In this document: positions 35,572 to 44,138 of the stretch, piece by piece
Position numbering within the stretch: the stretch's first letter is position 1
Layout: each line of letters opens with the position of its first letter
Notes under the pieces: model-generated
Seen by the model: the letters and a program-made list of their open reading frames with translations, nothing else
What the model was told of the DNA's origin: nothing
Database searches by the model: none
Assembly (NCBI GenBank): GCA_022843385.1
Contig: JALHNT010000001.1
Span: 124,001 to 188,000, forward strand
Direction: 5' to 3'
Length of the DNA: 64,000 nucleotides
Source of the DNA: Anaerolineae bacterium
GTDB taxonomy: Bacteria; Chloroflexota; Anaerolineae; Aggregatilineales; Phototrophicaceae
Made by a program: the position numbers and the translations under genes

Positions 35572-36084
35572 ATGAGCCAGGCGAAAATCTATGCCCAGCA
35601 GCAGTGGAGCGAATCGGAACTGGCCGGAGATGGCTTTCAGGCTTACCATCCGGTCAAGCACCTCGTCATGATGGTCGCGCCCCCCTGGCGCAAGCCAGCG
35701 AATCTGGCGGATGATGGCCCCCCGGCGCCGCGCTTCTGGATACCCTACCTGGGTGGCGATAGGGTGGACGTCAAAGCCGATGACCACCGCCTGCAACCGA
35801 TTGAAACCGAGCTTTTCCAGCAGCGCTATCGCCCCTGGAATGATCCCGATTGGAAGCCCAGCCTGACGGAAACCCGTTTGCAGCAGATGGGTTGTATGCC
35901 CTATTTCAGCATCGCGCCGATTTGGGCCAAGCAGCTCACCAGCGACACCTGGGTCAAGGCCAACCATCAGGCGGAAGCCGTGCACATCCCCGCCGGTGAA
36001 TGGCTGTGCATCAGCCTGGAGGGCGAACCCTGGAGCGAAACCGACGCCAGCTTTCAGTCGCAGTACCATCTGCCGGTTGGTTAG
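35572..36084 (+). CDS. Hypothetical protein
   Basis: 170 residues from ATG 35572 (MSQAKIYAQQQW), with AAAGG upstream; an in-frame ATG at 35554 is less likely. Soluble, rich in Trp and Pro (APPWRKP, RPWNDPDWKPS, WLCISLEGEPWSE). No signal peptide or membrane helix. The composition suggests a compact beta-rich fold. No family or function recognised. Confidence 0.5.
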   Translation: MSQAKIYAQQQWSESELAGDGFQAYHPVKHLVMMVAPPWRKPANLADDGPPAPRFWIPYLGGDRVDVKADDHRLQPIETELFQQRYRPWNDPDWKPSLTETRLQQMGCMPYFSIAPIWAKQLTSDTWVKANHQAEAVHIPAGEWLCISLEGEPWSETDASFQSQYHLPVG

Positions 36085-36164
36085 ACCAACTGGCACTCTG
36101 GATTTCGCTCCTGGCTGACCGTATACTCGGCACACACGGGCAGAGGCACATCACAGACGTTTTG

Positions 36165-36629
36165 ATGAACGACGAACATTTCATGCGGCTGACGCTGGAC
36201 GAAGCGCGGCTGGCGCTGGAACATGGGGATGTCCCGATTGGGGCGCTGGCGGTGCGCGATGGGGAAATCATTGGACGCGGTTATAACTGCCGCGAACGCG
36301 ACCAGGACCCGACCGCTCACGCCGAGATGCTGGCGCTGCGGCAGGCGGCGCAGGTGGTCGGTCACTGGCGGCTGGAACGGGTGACGCTGTACTGTACGCT
36401 GGAGCCATGTGCCATGTGCGCCGGGGCGATGGTGCTGGCGCGGCTGCCGCGACTGGTCTATGCCACCACCGACCCCAAAGCCGGGGCGGCGGGCAGCCTG
36501 ATGGACATCCTGCGCCACCCCAGACTTAATCACCAGGTCGAAGTCTCCGCCGGGCTGATGGCCGACGAAGCCGCACGGCTGCTGCGCCAATTCTTCGCCG
36601 ATCTGCGCGCTCAGGGTCAGCGGCACTGA
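36165..36629 (+). CDS. tadA: tRNA-specific adenosine-34 deaminase
   Basis: Start ATG 36165 (MNDEHFMRLTLDEARLALEHGD); 154 residues, the normal size. The zinc deaminase signature is complete: TAHAEM with catalytic Glu and LEPCAMCAGAM with two Cys ligands. It converts A34 to inosine in tRNA-Arg(ACG), widening decoding. The nearby residues AGAAGSLMDI also match TadA, distinguishing it from guanine or cytidine deaminases. Confidence 0.94.
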   Translation: MNDEHFMRLTLDEARLALEHGDVPIGALAVRDGEIIGRGYNCRERDQDPTAHAEMLALRQAAQVVGHWRLERVTLYCTLEPCAMCAGAMVLARLPRLVYATTDPKAGAAGSLMDILRHPRLNHQVEVSAGLMADEAARLLRQFFADLRAQGQRH

Positions 36630-36633
36630 TCGC

Positions 36634-36930
36634 TTAGCGCTTGGCCTTGCCCTGCCCGCGTATCATGCGCATGACGGTGATGAGGACGACAGCGCCGACC
36701 ACGCCGAAGATCAGGTTGACGATCACGCGCTCGAGGCCGCCTTCGGGACGCCCAAAGCCGAGAATGCTGCCGATCAGACCGCCGACGATCACGCCCAGCC
36801 AGCCGAGGATGATGTCATTGATAAGGGGTTCGTCCTGGCTCTTGGTGATCTGCCGCGCCAGACCGCCTGCCAACGCCCCGACGATGATCCAGCCGACGCA
36901 CAGGATCGGATTGAGGGTGATGAATTCCAT
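36634..36930 (-). CDS. GlsB/YeaQ/YmgE-family small membrane protein
   Basis: 98 residues, three hydrophobic Gly-rich helices: GWIIVGALAGGLARQI (13-28), ILGWLGVIVGGLIGSILGF and LIFGVVGAVVLITVMRMI. The Gly-zipper helices and basic C-terminus match the transglycosylase-associated family, often stress-induced. The function is not established, and the enzyme name given to the family is historical. It converges on tadA with only four bases between the stops. Confidence 0.88.
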   Translation of the reverse strand: MEFITLNPILCVGWIIVGALAGGLARQITKSQDEPLINDIILGWLGVIVGGLIGSILGFGRPEGGLERVIVNLIFGVVGAVVLITVMRMIRGQGKAKR

Positions 36931-37009
36931 GATTGACGCCTCCCACTGACTGATTTGGCACCACTATGACTATACCGAATGTGAGCCATTCGCGCTAAAA
37001 ATCCGGCAT

Positions 37010-37038
37010 TTTCAAGCCCAGGGTTTTGCCCTATAATC
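37010..37038 (+). promoter_or_regulatory. Promoter of the tRNA-Ser gene
   Basis: TTTCAA at 37010-37015 and a perfect TATAAT at 37033-37038, separated by 17 bases, lie directly before the tRNA (first base 37049). Spacing and the -10 match housekeeping sigma factors, and transcription would start within a few bases of the tRNA. Confidence 0.75.
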
Positions 37039-37048
37039 CGTTTCTATG

Positions 37049-37135
37049 GAGAGGTGCCGGAGTGGTTGAACGGGCTCGTCTCGAAAATGAGAATAGCCGC
37101 AAGGCTATCGAGGGTTCGAATCCCTCCCTCTCCGC
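37049..37135 (+). tRNA. tRNA-Ser (anticodon CGA)
   Basis: An 87-base class II tRNA. Acceptor GGAGAGG pairs with CCTCTCC and the discriminator is G. The anticodon stem CTCGT/ATGAG holds loop CTCGAAA, giving anticodon CGA, which reads UCG serine codons. The long variable arm (AGCCGCAAGGCT) is typical of Ser tRNA. The T arm is GAGGG-TTCGAAT-CCCTC. CCA is not encoded. Confidence 0.96.
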
Positions 37136-37142
37136 AAACGTA

Positions 37143-37182
37143 ACGCCGGATGCGAACGCGATGTCACTCCGGCGTTTTTTGT
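37143..37182 (+). terminator. Intrinsic terminator after tRNA-Ser
   Basis: AACGCCGGA (37143-37151) pairs with TCCGGCGTT (37169-37177) around a 17-base loop, followed by a T tract to 37181. It starts eight bases after the tRNA end. Confidence 0.85.
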
Positions 37183-37364
37183 TTGTGTACCGTACCCCAT
37201 CCATCTGCCATTGAATTCCCGCGAAGCAATCCGACATGATAAACCTCACCCATTCGATGATGATATTTGACACATATGTGATCTAAACTTATTTTACTAG
37301 AGGAAATGTGTGCTACTGTAAGCCTGACACAACTCTATGCACCCGTTCACCTCTGGAGGATATA

Positions 37365-38066
37365 ATGACTGAACTACCCGATAATGACCTCGTGCCGGTA
37401 GAGCCATCCAAACCGATTGTCAGTGTCGATATGCTCTTGAGCGAGGCTAAGGAATTAGTAGTCGATGGAGAGAAAGAAGAAGCTCTCGCAAAAATCATCA
37501 GCATCTTGAAGATAGATGAGGATCACCCTGAAGCGCTATGGATGTACGCCAACCTGAATCCCAATCGCGAGAAAGCCACTGGCGCACTGAAGAAATTGAT
37601 TCGAATCCAACCCGATCATGCTAAAGCCAAAGCGCTGTTGGATAAGTGGATGGATGAAGCATTGAGCGCGGGTCCAGCGGTGAAAGTCGGTGATAGCCAA
37701 TCTGACCTGATGGCGCAGATGGTCAGGAATCAGCAAATGCTGCTCGAACGGCAGCAGCAAACCCCAGTCATCAATATCAATAATACCAATACAGCAACTG
37801 CCGTCGCCAATGGGAAAACTGGCGTGCGCAATCAGACAGCTTATATCGTGGGCCTGATTGTAGGAATTCTGTTTGGCGCTCTGGGCGTAGCCCACCTGAT
37901 GAATGGCAAACTTGGCACTGGGCTGCTCTATTTAGTGTTGGGCTACGTCGTATGGTTACCCATTCTTTTCGTGATTTCATCTACCGGCGTTGGTCTGTGT
38001 TTGACTATTCCACTGCACATTATCATTTCACATTCAACTGCTAATGCTGGCGCACGGATGACTTAA
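37365..38066 (+). CDS. TPR-like protein with C-terminal membrane helices
   Basis: Start ATG 37365 after GGAGG; 233 residues. The N-terminal half (about 20-105) is a tetratricopeptide-like helical hairpin array (MLLSEAKELVVDGEKEEALAKI, HPEALWMYANL). An Asn/Gln-rich linker (TPVININNTNTATAV) leads to two transmembrane segments (about 158-180 and 186-210) and a further hydrophobic end. AT-richer than neighbours and placed just after the tRNA terminator, so possibly acquired. Function unknown. Confidence 0.65.
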   Translation: MTELPDNDLVPVEPSKPIVSVDMLLSEAKELVVDGEKEEALAKIISILKIDEDHPEALWMYANLNPNREKATGALKKLIRIQPDHAKAKALLDKWMDEALSAGPAVKVGDSQSDLMAQMVRNQQMLLERQQQTPVININNTNTATAVANGKTGVRNQTAYIVGLIVGILFGALGVAHLMNGKLGTGLLYLVLGYVVWLPILFVISSTGVGLCLTIPLHIIISHSTANAGARMT

Positions 38067-38228
38067 CCCCTTTATCAATTGGCGAGGCAGTGACAAATGC
38101 TGCCTCAACCTTCCGTTACCCGCTGTCCTGATTTCGTCAATCTTATGGAATGGCCTCACTCTTTTGGGCATCTTATACTATGATCTGAACACCGAACCAT
38201 CCCATACCAGTGACCGAAAGGGACTCCC

Positions 38229-38756
38229 ATGACCGCCCAACTCGCGGCTGCCCGCCGCCAGAAAGATGAGTTCTTCCGCCACAATCCACAATCCCCGCTG
38301 TCGCCGGAGCAGCAGGATTTGTTCAACGGGCTGCGCTACTATGACTACAACCCGGCACTGGACTTCAAGGTGAAAGCTGAAGCCTTCAACGATGGCCGCT
38401 TCGTCATGATCCAGACCACCACCGGCGAGCCGCGCCGTTTCAAGGTCTTTGGTCGTTTTAGCTTCATGGTGGATGAGCAGGAAGTCTCGCTCACTCTGTA
38501 TGAAGCCGATTACGGTTTCTTCCTGCCCTTCGTCGATGCTGGCGCTGGCAGCGAAACCTACCCCTCCGGGCGCTATCTGGAGCCGGAATATCTGGGTGAC
38601 AATACCTTTCACATTGACTTCAACCAGACCTATAACCCCTATTGTGCCTATGGCGATGGCTGGTCCTGCCCCATCACTCCGGTGGAGAACCGCCTGACGG
38701 TGGCGATCCGCGCTGGTGAAAAGCTGCCCGAAGGCGAGTGGGTGGGCAAGGGATAA
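38229..38756 (+). CDS. DUF1684-family protein
   Basis: 175 residues, soluble. It carries the DUF1684 pattern: N-terminal RRQKDEFFRHNPQSPL, a middle YYDYNPALDFKV, FGRFSFMVDEQEVSLTLYE, and the conserved end RYLEPEY, FHIDFNQTYNPYCAY and PITPVENRLTVAIRAGEK. The family is widespread and of unknown biochemical role. Length is typical for the compact form. It is followed closely by the DUF4160/DUF2442 pair. Confidence 0.9.
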   Translation: MTAQLAAARRQKDEFFRHNPQSPLSPEQQDLFNGLRYYDYNPALDFKVKAEAFNDGRFVMIQTTTGEPRRFKVFGRFSFMVDEQEVSLTLYEADYGFFLPFVDAGAGSETYPSGRYLEPEYLGDNTFHIDFNQTYNPYCAYGDGWSCPITPVENRLTVAIRAGEKLPEGEWVGKG

Positions 38757-38760
38757 GACG

Positions 38761-39006
38761 ATGCCCACCGTATTGCGCGTCAGCGGTTATCAGTTCGTCA
38801 TGTTCTCGTCTGACCATCCTCCACCGCATGTCCATGTTCGGCGTGAAGGTAAACTTGCCAAGATTGGACTTGAGGAGCCAATAGAAATCATCCGCACAGG
38901 TGGATTCAATAGTGGCGATCAAGGTAAAATTATCGAGATCATCAGAGAAAACAGAGACTTTCTATTGAGTGAGTGGAATCGGTTGTATCTTGCCGATAAG
39001 GAGTAG
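38761..39006 (+). CDS. DUF4160 protein (putative toxin-antitoxin partner)
   Basis: Start ATG 38761 (MPTVLRVSGYQFVMFSSD); 81 residues. DUF4160 signature PPPHVHVRREGKLAKIGL with paired His is present. DUF4160 genes are commonly next to DUF2442 genes, as here, and the pair is often predicted as a toxin-antitoxin-like unit, though the mechanism is not known. It begins four bases after the DUF1684 stop and shares a ribosome site region with the next gene. Confidence 0.88.
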   Translation: MPTVLRVSGYQFVMFSSDHPPPHVHVRREGKLAKIGLEEPIEIIRTGGFNSGDQGKIIEIIRENRDFLLSEWNRLYLADKE

Positions 39007-39009
39007 ATG

Positions 39010-39270
39010 ATGAACGAAAAGGATCGAGTCATCGCCGTCACGTTCGATGAAGACACCGTATACCTCCACCTCCACGATGGACGGGTGATCGGCAACCCGT
39101 TGATCTGGCACCCCTGGCTGATGAATGCCACTGAAGAACAACGATCTGTGGTTGAGTATTACGAATTGAGCGCCTACTGGCCGGGCTTGGACGACGGGCT
39201 GGACATCGAAGAGATGATGAAGGGATCACCGCCACGCCTTCCCCGTGTGCCGGCTGTTTTGACTGATTGA
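39010..39270 (+). CDS. DUF2442 protein
   Basis: 86 residues from ATG 39010, six bases after AAGGAG (an ATG at 39007 is too close). It contains the DUF2442 strand pattern VTFDEDTVYLHLHDGRVIGNPL and the YYELSAYWPGLDDGLDIEEMM segment. It immediately follows the DUF4160 gene, with its ribosome site inside the end of that gene, so the two are made together. Confidence 0.88.
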   Translation: MNEKDRVIAVTFDEDTVYLHLHDGRVIGNPLIWHPWLMNATEEQRSVVEYYELSAYWPGLDDGLDIEEMMKGSPPRLPRVPAVLTD

Positions 39271-39547
39271 GCAAAGCAGATTTCCACACATCCAGAAGGC
39301 GACTGGGCAGAACAGGGCTAGATCGGGAAACGCAACGAATTATTGCCGCCATGCGGGTGCATTTCACTTTGGTGCACTCGTACCTATAGTTTTGGCTTGA
39401 GACTTTTCATCGAGCGAGTTTTGCACGAACTTGAAATACACCCCCGCCATGCTGAAGGCGTATCAGGATTTCGTAAAAAAGGATAAGCTTAGGCATGGGT
39501 GTGAAGCCAGCTTGCCTTTACCCTTGCGCCCGTCGAGGAGAGCCATA

Positions 39548-40363
39548 ATGGACTGGAATGAGCATGTCGTGATCGTGACCGGTGCTGGCAGCGGCATCGG
39601 TACAGGCATCGCCGAGGTGTTCGCCGAAGCCGGCGCACAGGTTGTCATCGCCGATGTGAGCAAGAGTCGGGGTGAGGCCGTCGCTGCCGACTTGCAGGCG
39701 CGTTATGGCAAGGGACTGGCAATCCACACCGATGTTTCCCGCAGCGCCGACTGCCGGCGGCTGATCGAGCGCACAGTCGAGTCCTATGGACACCTCGATA
39801 CGCTGGTGAACAATGCCGGGGTGAATTTCGTCAAGCCCACCCTCGAAATGGAAGAAGCCGATTGGGATCGGGTGGTGGATGTTGACCTCAAGGGAACTTT
39901 CCTCTGTAGTCGCTATGCGCTTGAGGTGATGGTGCCACGTCGCTATGGCAATATCATCAATATCGCCAGCGTCCACACCGTTGCCACGCTGCCGGAAGCC
40001 GCCCCTTATGCTGCCGCCAAAGGGGGTGTCCATATGATGACCTGTTCCTTAGCCATCGAGTTCGCGCCGTTTGGCATTCGCGTCAATGCCGTCAGTCCGG
40101 GGCTGACCGATACCCAGATCTGGCAGGATATTCAGAACGCCGCCGAAAGCCTGGATGCGGTACAGCAGCACTGGTACGACAACATTCCGCTGGGGCGGGT
40201 GCAGTCGCCGCGCGAAGTCGGGAATGTGGTCAAGTTCCTGGCATCCGACGAATCGTCCTATATCACGGGCGCGAATATCATGACCGACGGCGGGATGACC
40301 ATCCAGTTGATTAATCGGGCGCGTTACGCCAGCAAGTCGCTTGAAGGCAAAGTTGAACGGTAA
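39548..40363 (+). CDS. Short-chain dehydrogenase/reductase
   Basis: Start ATG 39548, with GAGGAG seven bases upstream; 271 residues. Cofactor motif VTGAGSGIG, NNAG, the Ser in NIASVHT and YAAAK at the active site are intact, and the acidic residue after strand 2 (IADVS) points to NAD(H). The C-terminal GANIMTDGGMT is typical of classical SDRs. It forms an operon with the cyclase-family gene 21 bases downstream and the VOC gene, suggesting a small catabolic route. The substrate is unknown. Confidence 0.9.
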   Translation: MDWNEHVVIVTGAGSGIGTGIAEVFAEAGAQVVIADVSKSRGEAVAADLQARYGKGLAIHTDVSRSADCRRLIERTVESYGHLDTLVNNAGVNFVKPTLEMEEADWDRVVDVDLKGTFLCSRYALEVMVPRRYGNIINIASVHTVATLPEAAPYAAAKGGVHMMTCSLAIEFAPFGIRVNAVSPGLTDTQIWQDIQNAAESLDAVQQHWYDNIPLGRVQSPREVGNVVKFLASDESSYITGANIMTDGGMTIQLINRARYASKSLEGKVER

Positions 40364-40384
40364 GCCGAGGAAGGACACATCATC

Positions 40385-41086
40385 ATGCTGCGGTTGGTAG
40401 ACCTGACACTCGATATTGTTGATCGCGCCCCGACCTTTGGAGTTGATCCCAAGACCGCCGTGATCCCCCATCTCGGCATCAAGGACCTCTCCTACAACAT
40501 CACCCAGTTGGTCATGAGTACCCATCTGGGCACCCACCTGGACGCGCCATTTCATTTCTTTGATGAGGGCAAAACCGTCGAGCAGTTGGATATTCGGCGC
40601 GGATTCGGGTCGGCCTGGGTGCTGGATTTTCGTCACAAACCGCCGAAAGCCGAAATCACCGTCGCCGATCTGGAGCCACATGCCCACAAGATCACTCGTG
40701 GCAGCCGTCTGATCTTTCACACCGGCTGGGATGCCCAGTTCCCCCAGCCCCACTACTTCAGCGATCAGCCCTATCTTGGACCGGCAGCCTGTCAGTGGCT
40801 CGCCGAGCGGGGCGTTGCCACCGTCGCGCTGGATATGCCGACCATTTATCCCGGTGACTATGTGACCGTGCATCATCTCCTGCTGCGTCCTGAAGTACTG
40901 GTGATCGAAGGACTGACGCGCCTGAGCGAGCTCCGGACTGAACAGGTCATTCTGTGTGCGCTGCCTCTGCGTATTCGCGGGCGCGATGGTTCTCCCTGTC
41001 GAGCGGTCGCCATTGATGCCGACGCGCCTGATGAGTTATCACCCTTGATTGCCTTGTTCGATGCCCTGCAATTTCAGGCATCGTGA
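40385..41086 (+). CDS. Cyclase-family metal hydrolase (kynurenine-formamidase-like)
   Basis: 233 residues. The metal motif HLGTHLDAPFH at 47-57 holds the three His and one Asp that bind metal in the cyclase/KynB family, and MPTIYPGDY with VTVHHLLL supplies the second half of the site. Members hydrolyse amides such as N-formylkynurenine or act on cyclic substrates. With the SDR and a VOC enzyme on either side, a ring-cleavage or polyol pathway is possible. Specificity cannot be read from the sequence. Confidence 0.86.
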   Translation: MLRLVDLTLDIVDRAPTFGVDPKTAVIPHLGIKDLSYNITQLVMSTHLGTHLDAPFHFFDEGKTVEQLDIRRGFGSAWVLDFRHKPPKAEITVADLEPHAHKITRGSRLIFHTGWDAQFPQPHYFSDQPYLGPAACQWLAERGVATVALDMPTIYPGDYVTVHHLLLRPEVLVIEGLTRLSELRTEQVILCALPLRIRGRDGSPCRAVAIDADAPDELSPLIALFDALQFQAS

Positions 41087-41122
41087 AACTTCTGGCAAAA
41101 GCGATTTTCCCGGAGTAAGACC

Positions 41123-41521
41123 ATGCTCTCGCCCATATTGGCCTGCAACAAAGTATCGGATGCTATCGACTACTATGTTCACCGGCTCGGTTTCGAGCTG
41201 GCGTGGAAGATGCCGCCGAACAACGATGGTGAAACCGAGTTCGCCTGTGTCAGGCTCGGTGATGCCGAAATCCTGTTGGGCGTGACCGAAGGATTCGTCC
41301 AACCAGACGATATCGACAGGCGTGGGATCGGGGTTCAGATTTACATCAACCTACCCGATACGCTGTCCATCGATCAGGTTTATGCACAGGCGAAGGCGAA
41401 CGGGGCGACGATCACGCGGGAAATCCAGACGCGCGACTGGGGCGAGCGCACTTTCAACGCCCGCGATAAGGATGGCTACCATCTGATGATCGCCCAACAG
41501 GTCAATAAGACAGGCTCGTAA
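41123..41521 (+). CDS. VOC/glyoxalase-superfamily protein
   Basis: 132 residues, with GGAG before the ATG. Beta-alpha-beta-beta-beta halves are visible: LSPILACNKVSDAIDYYVHRLGFEL and QIYINLPDTLSIDQVYAQAKANG, ending DKDGYHLMIAQ. The usual metal ligands are only partly kept, so it could be a binding protein rather than an enzyme. It follows the cyclase gene by 36 bases on the same strand. Confidence 0.85.
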   Translation: MLSPILACNKVSDAIDYYVHRLGFELAWKMPPNNDGETEFACVRLGDAEILLGVTEGFVQPDDIDRRGIGVQIYINLPDTLSIDQVYAQAKANGATITREIQTRDWGERTFNARDKDGYHLMIAQQVNKTGS

Positions 41522-41792
41522 AAGCAATTGGGAATGAAAATCTAACCACCGGACACCTAACCAAGGTTCGAAGGAGAGAGAAGGGAGAGGATCGAATAAG
41601 GTGAGACAGCGTTCGACGAATATACGGGGGGACAGAGCCGAATTCGGATCGATTGCCTCATATGCGGCCCAATGACAAGTTGAATGTTACTGTAATGACC
41701 GCTTATTTATTGTAGATTAGCAGTGGTTCTACGCATGAGTTTTTGTTAGACTCATACCCATCAAAATTGAACCAATATAATGACAAAACACG

Positions 41793-42827
41793 ATGCCAAA
41801 TGAAGTGCTGATCCAGCAGATTGAATCCCTGCGTGACCGTTATGCCCGGCAACAAAAGAATGCGGCTGGCTTGCAGACCGCGTTCAAAAGTGTGATTGAT
41901 GGGCATAACCGCGCCCAGAAAGCCCTGACTGAGTATGGCGACCAGAATTCCGGCGCGGACGTATCCGATGCGCAGATGATCTTCGCCAATGCCCGGCTGA
42001 AGGAAACTATCGTTGATCCGCTGACGCCGGCGCTGCGGCGCGAAATCAAGGCGCTCACGGTACTCAATCATGCCCTGAAAGAGGCGGCGGGCGCACTGCG
42101 GGTTGAACCGATTGATGTGGTCCGGCTGGATAAGGCGATCAGTGCTTTGCAGACCGGAACTCAATCAGACATCATGGCGCTGCTGCCGGAATTGAATAGC
42201 GAACTGGAAGTTGGTCAGCGGGCGCTGGGTGATGAATTTGGCGCGAAACTGCGCGATGCGCTGGCCGAGCAGGGCATCCCGATCGGCGGACGTGCCCCGA
42301 AGTTCCAGATCGGGCGCTTTGAACTGGATGCCAACTTCGCCAAGCGCTTCATCAGTCTGCGCTATGGCCTCGATCTGGTCATCCCGCGCGCCCCGATCAC
42401 GGTTGATGCGGCGATCAAGGCGTATCAGTCAGCGGCCAAAACGGTCACCGAGCGCAGCCAGGATGGCAAGGTCTGGATGAACCAGTTATACGAAGCCTAT
42501 CTGATTGTTCAGCGCAAACGCAGCGCGGATACTGCCCGCGCCAATCTGGTCGATTGTTATCTGGAGCTGGTGTTGCTGCGGCAGGGACGGGCATTCATCG
42601 CGGAACCGAGCAAACGGACGTTCACCGATTACAGCCGCGCCCAGTTCATCCATGACTTCTATGAGTTCACCAGTCGGCAGCGTCTGGCTGGCACGGGTGG
42701 TTATGTCAAAGCGCATGTTGCCACCAAGTCGCAGGTTGAAAGCCCGACCAAGAGCATGTGGATTGTCGAAGGGGACACGCCCTTCGATGGTCGCTACATT
42801 GCCGACATCGAATTTGTGAGGGACTAA
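41793..42827 (+). CDS. Unknown coiled-coil protein, first gene of the ATPase-helicase operon
   Basis: 344 residues. Residues 1-45 form a predicted coiled coil (IQQIESLRDRYARQQ, then GLQTAFKSVIDGHNRAQKAL). The rest is helical, with a basic segment IVQRKRSADTARANL and the end WIVEGDTPFDGRYIADIEFVRD. No membrane helix, nuclease or NTPase motif seen. No ribosome site precedes the ATG. TATAAT at 41776-41781 is only 11 bases upstream, so a leaderless transcript is possible. Its stop is three bases from the next start, tying it to the two ATPases and helicase. Perhaps an adaptor or substrate-recognition subunit. Confidence 0.65.
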   Translation: MPNEVLIQQIESLRDRYARQQKNAAGLQTAFKSVIDGHNRAQKALTEYGDQNSGADVSDAQMIFANARLKETIVDPLTPALRREIKALTVLNHALKEAAGALRVEPIDVVRLDKAISALQTGTQSDIMALLPELNSELEVGQRALGDEFGAKLRDALAEQGIPIGGRAPKFQIGRFELDANFAKRFISLRYGLDLVIPRAPITVDAAIKAYQSAAKTVTERSQDGKVWMNQLYEAYLIVQRKRSADTARANLVDCYLELVLLRQGRAFIAEPSKRTFTDYSRAQFIHDFYEFTSRQRLAGTGGYVKAHVATKSQVESPTKSMWIVEGDTPFDGRYIADIEFVRD

Positions 42828-42830
42828 TCC

Positions 42831-44129
42831 ATGCTGCCCGAAGCACCACTCGCCCGTCAGATCATCGAAACGCTGGGGCAGTCCGGCACACCTATGCCCA
42901 GAGGAGTCAGCTTTTACAACGTCGGCAACGAGTCACTGATTAACGCCATCGATCAGCATTACTTCGGTTCGTATCTGGCAGATGGCGGCGCGGTGTTCAA
43001 GCTGGTGGTGGGCGATTACGGCAGCGGGAAATCGCATTTCCTGTACTGCGTCCGGGATCGCGCCTGGCAGCGGCACTTCGCCGTGAGCAAGGTTGACCTT
43101 AGCCCCAAAGAGAGTCCTTATGACGATCAGCGCCGCGTCTATGCTGCGGTGGCCTCGGCGGTGGTGTGGCATGAACTGGGCAGCAGCAGCGAAGACGAAC
43201 GCGGTCTCTCGCGCTTTCTGGAAGCCACGCTGCGTCGGCTGGTCTATCCACACGGCATGGATCTGGGTGATGAAGGGGTCGAGAGCATCGCTGAGGTGCG
43301 GGCATTTTTGCAGACGATCGAGTCGACGGCCATTGACAGCCTGAGCTATCACAAGGCGGTTCAGGGCTACTTCACGGCGCTGTTACGGGGGCAGGAACGC
43401 CGGTTGGAATCGCTGGAGCGCTGGCTGCACGGGGAAGAAGTGACGCCGGAAGACATGCGCGATCTTCGGGCGATTGGCGTCACCGAGAAGATCAACAAGA
43501 ACAATGCATTCAAGATGCTGCGTTCGCTGTGTCAGGCGGTGCGGGCGATTGGCTACACCGGGCTGGCGCTGCTCTTTGATGAAGGGGATCGCATGTTGAG
43601 CATCGGTGGCAAGGCCGAGAAAACTGCCACGGATAATCTGCGCGAAGTGATCGACCGCTGTCGTGAAGACCTGCCGGGGGCGCTGTTCATGTACGCCGTC
43701 CCGCCGGATTTTCTGCATACTGTTGTGCCGAAGTACCCGGCGCTGCAACAACGCATCCAGGCTGCCAATTATTTCTCGCGCAGCAATCCCTTCAGCCCAC
43801 AGATCAACCTGGAACACCTCGACATCCCCGATGAACAGGTGCTGGAACAGATCGGCTATCGCCTGCTGCCGGTCTTTGAGATCGCCTACGGTCTGAAGTT
43901 CGACCGTGACCAGCAGAGCCAGAACATACTCATGCTCTCGGCAGCGGCGCGGGCTTCCTATCTGGCGATCAGTCATCGGCGGCTGTTCATCAAGGCGCTG
44001 GTGATGGAGTGGTATCGACAGAAGGAAGATGGCGAACTGGTCATCACGCCTGAATATGCCGAGGCGCTCATCAAGGGACAGAACGATGCGCTCAACCTGC
44101 TGGCGGATCAGCAGCAGAGTCCGTATTAG
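42831..44129 (+). CDS. DUF2791/BrxD-like P-loop ATPase (1)
   Basis: 432 residues. Walker A is GDYGSGKSH at 61-69, the form typical of DUF2791 (BREX BrxD/PglY-related) ATPases, and Walker B is LALLFDEGD at about 246-254. FMYAVPPDFLH and the C-terminal RRLFIKALVMEWYRQ helix also fit. The N-terminal part (RGVSFYNVGNESLINAI) resembles the usual lead-in. No DNA-binding domain is obvious. In BREX type 2, BrxD accompanies the helicase BrxHI, as here, but other BREX genes are absent. Confidence 0.85.
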   Translation: MLPEAPLARQIIETLGQSGTPMPRGVSFYNVGNESLINAIDQHYFGSYLADGGAVFKLVVGDYGSGKSHFLYCVRDRAWQRHFAVSKVDLSPKESPYDDQRRVYAAVASAVVWHELGSSSEDERGLSRFLEATLRRLVYPHGMDLGDEGVESIAEVRAFLQTIESTAIDSLSYHKAVQGYFTALLRGQERRLESLERWLHGEEVTPEDMRDLRAIGVTEKINKNNAFKMLRSLCQAVRAIGYTGLALLFDEGDRMLSIGGKAEKTATDNLREVIDRCREDLPGALFMYAVPPDFLHTVVPKYPALQQRIQAANYFSRSNPFSPQINLEHLDIPDEQVLEQIGYRLLPVFEIAYGLKFDRDQQSQNILMLSAAARASYLAISHRRLFIKALVMEWYRQKEDGELVITPEYAEALIKGQNDALNLLADQQQSPY

Positions 44130-44138
44130 GAGCGCGTC

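Noticed and set aside
37049..37182. Prophage or integrative-element attachment site at tRNA-Ser
   Set aside because: No integrase and no second copy of the tRNA 3' end was found nearby, so no attachment-site feature is called.
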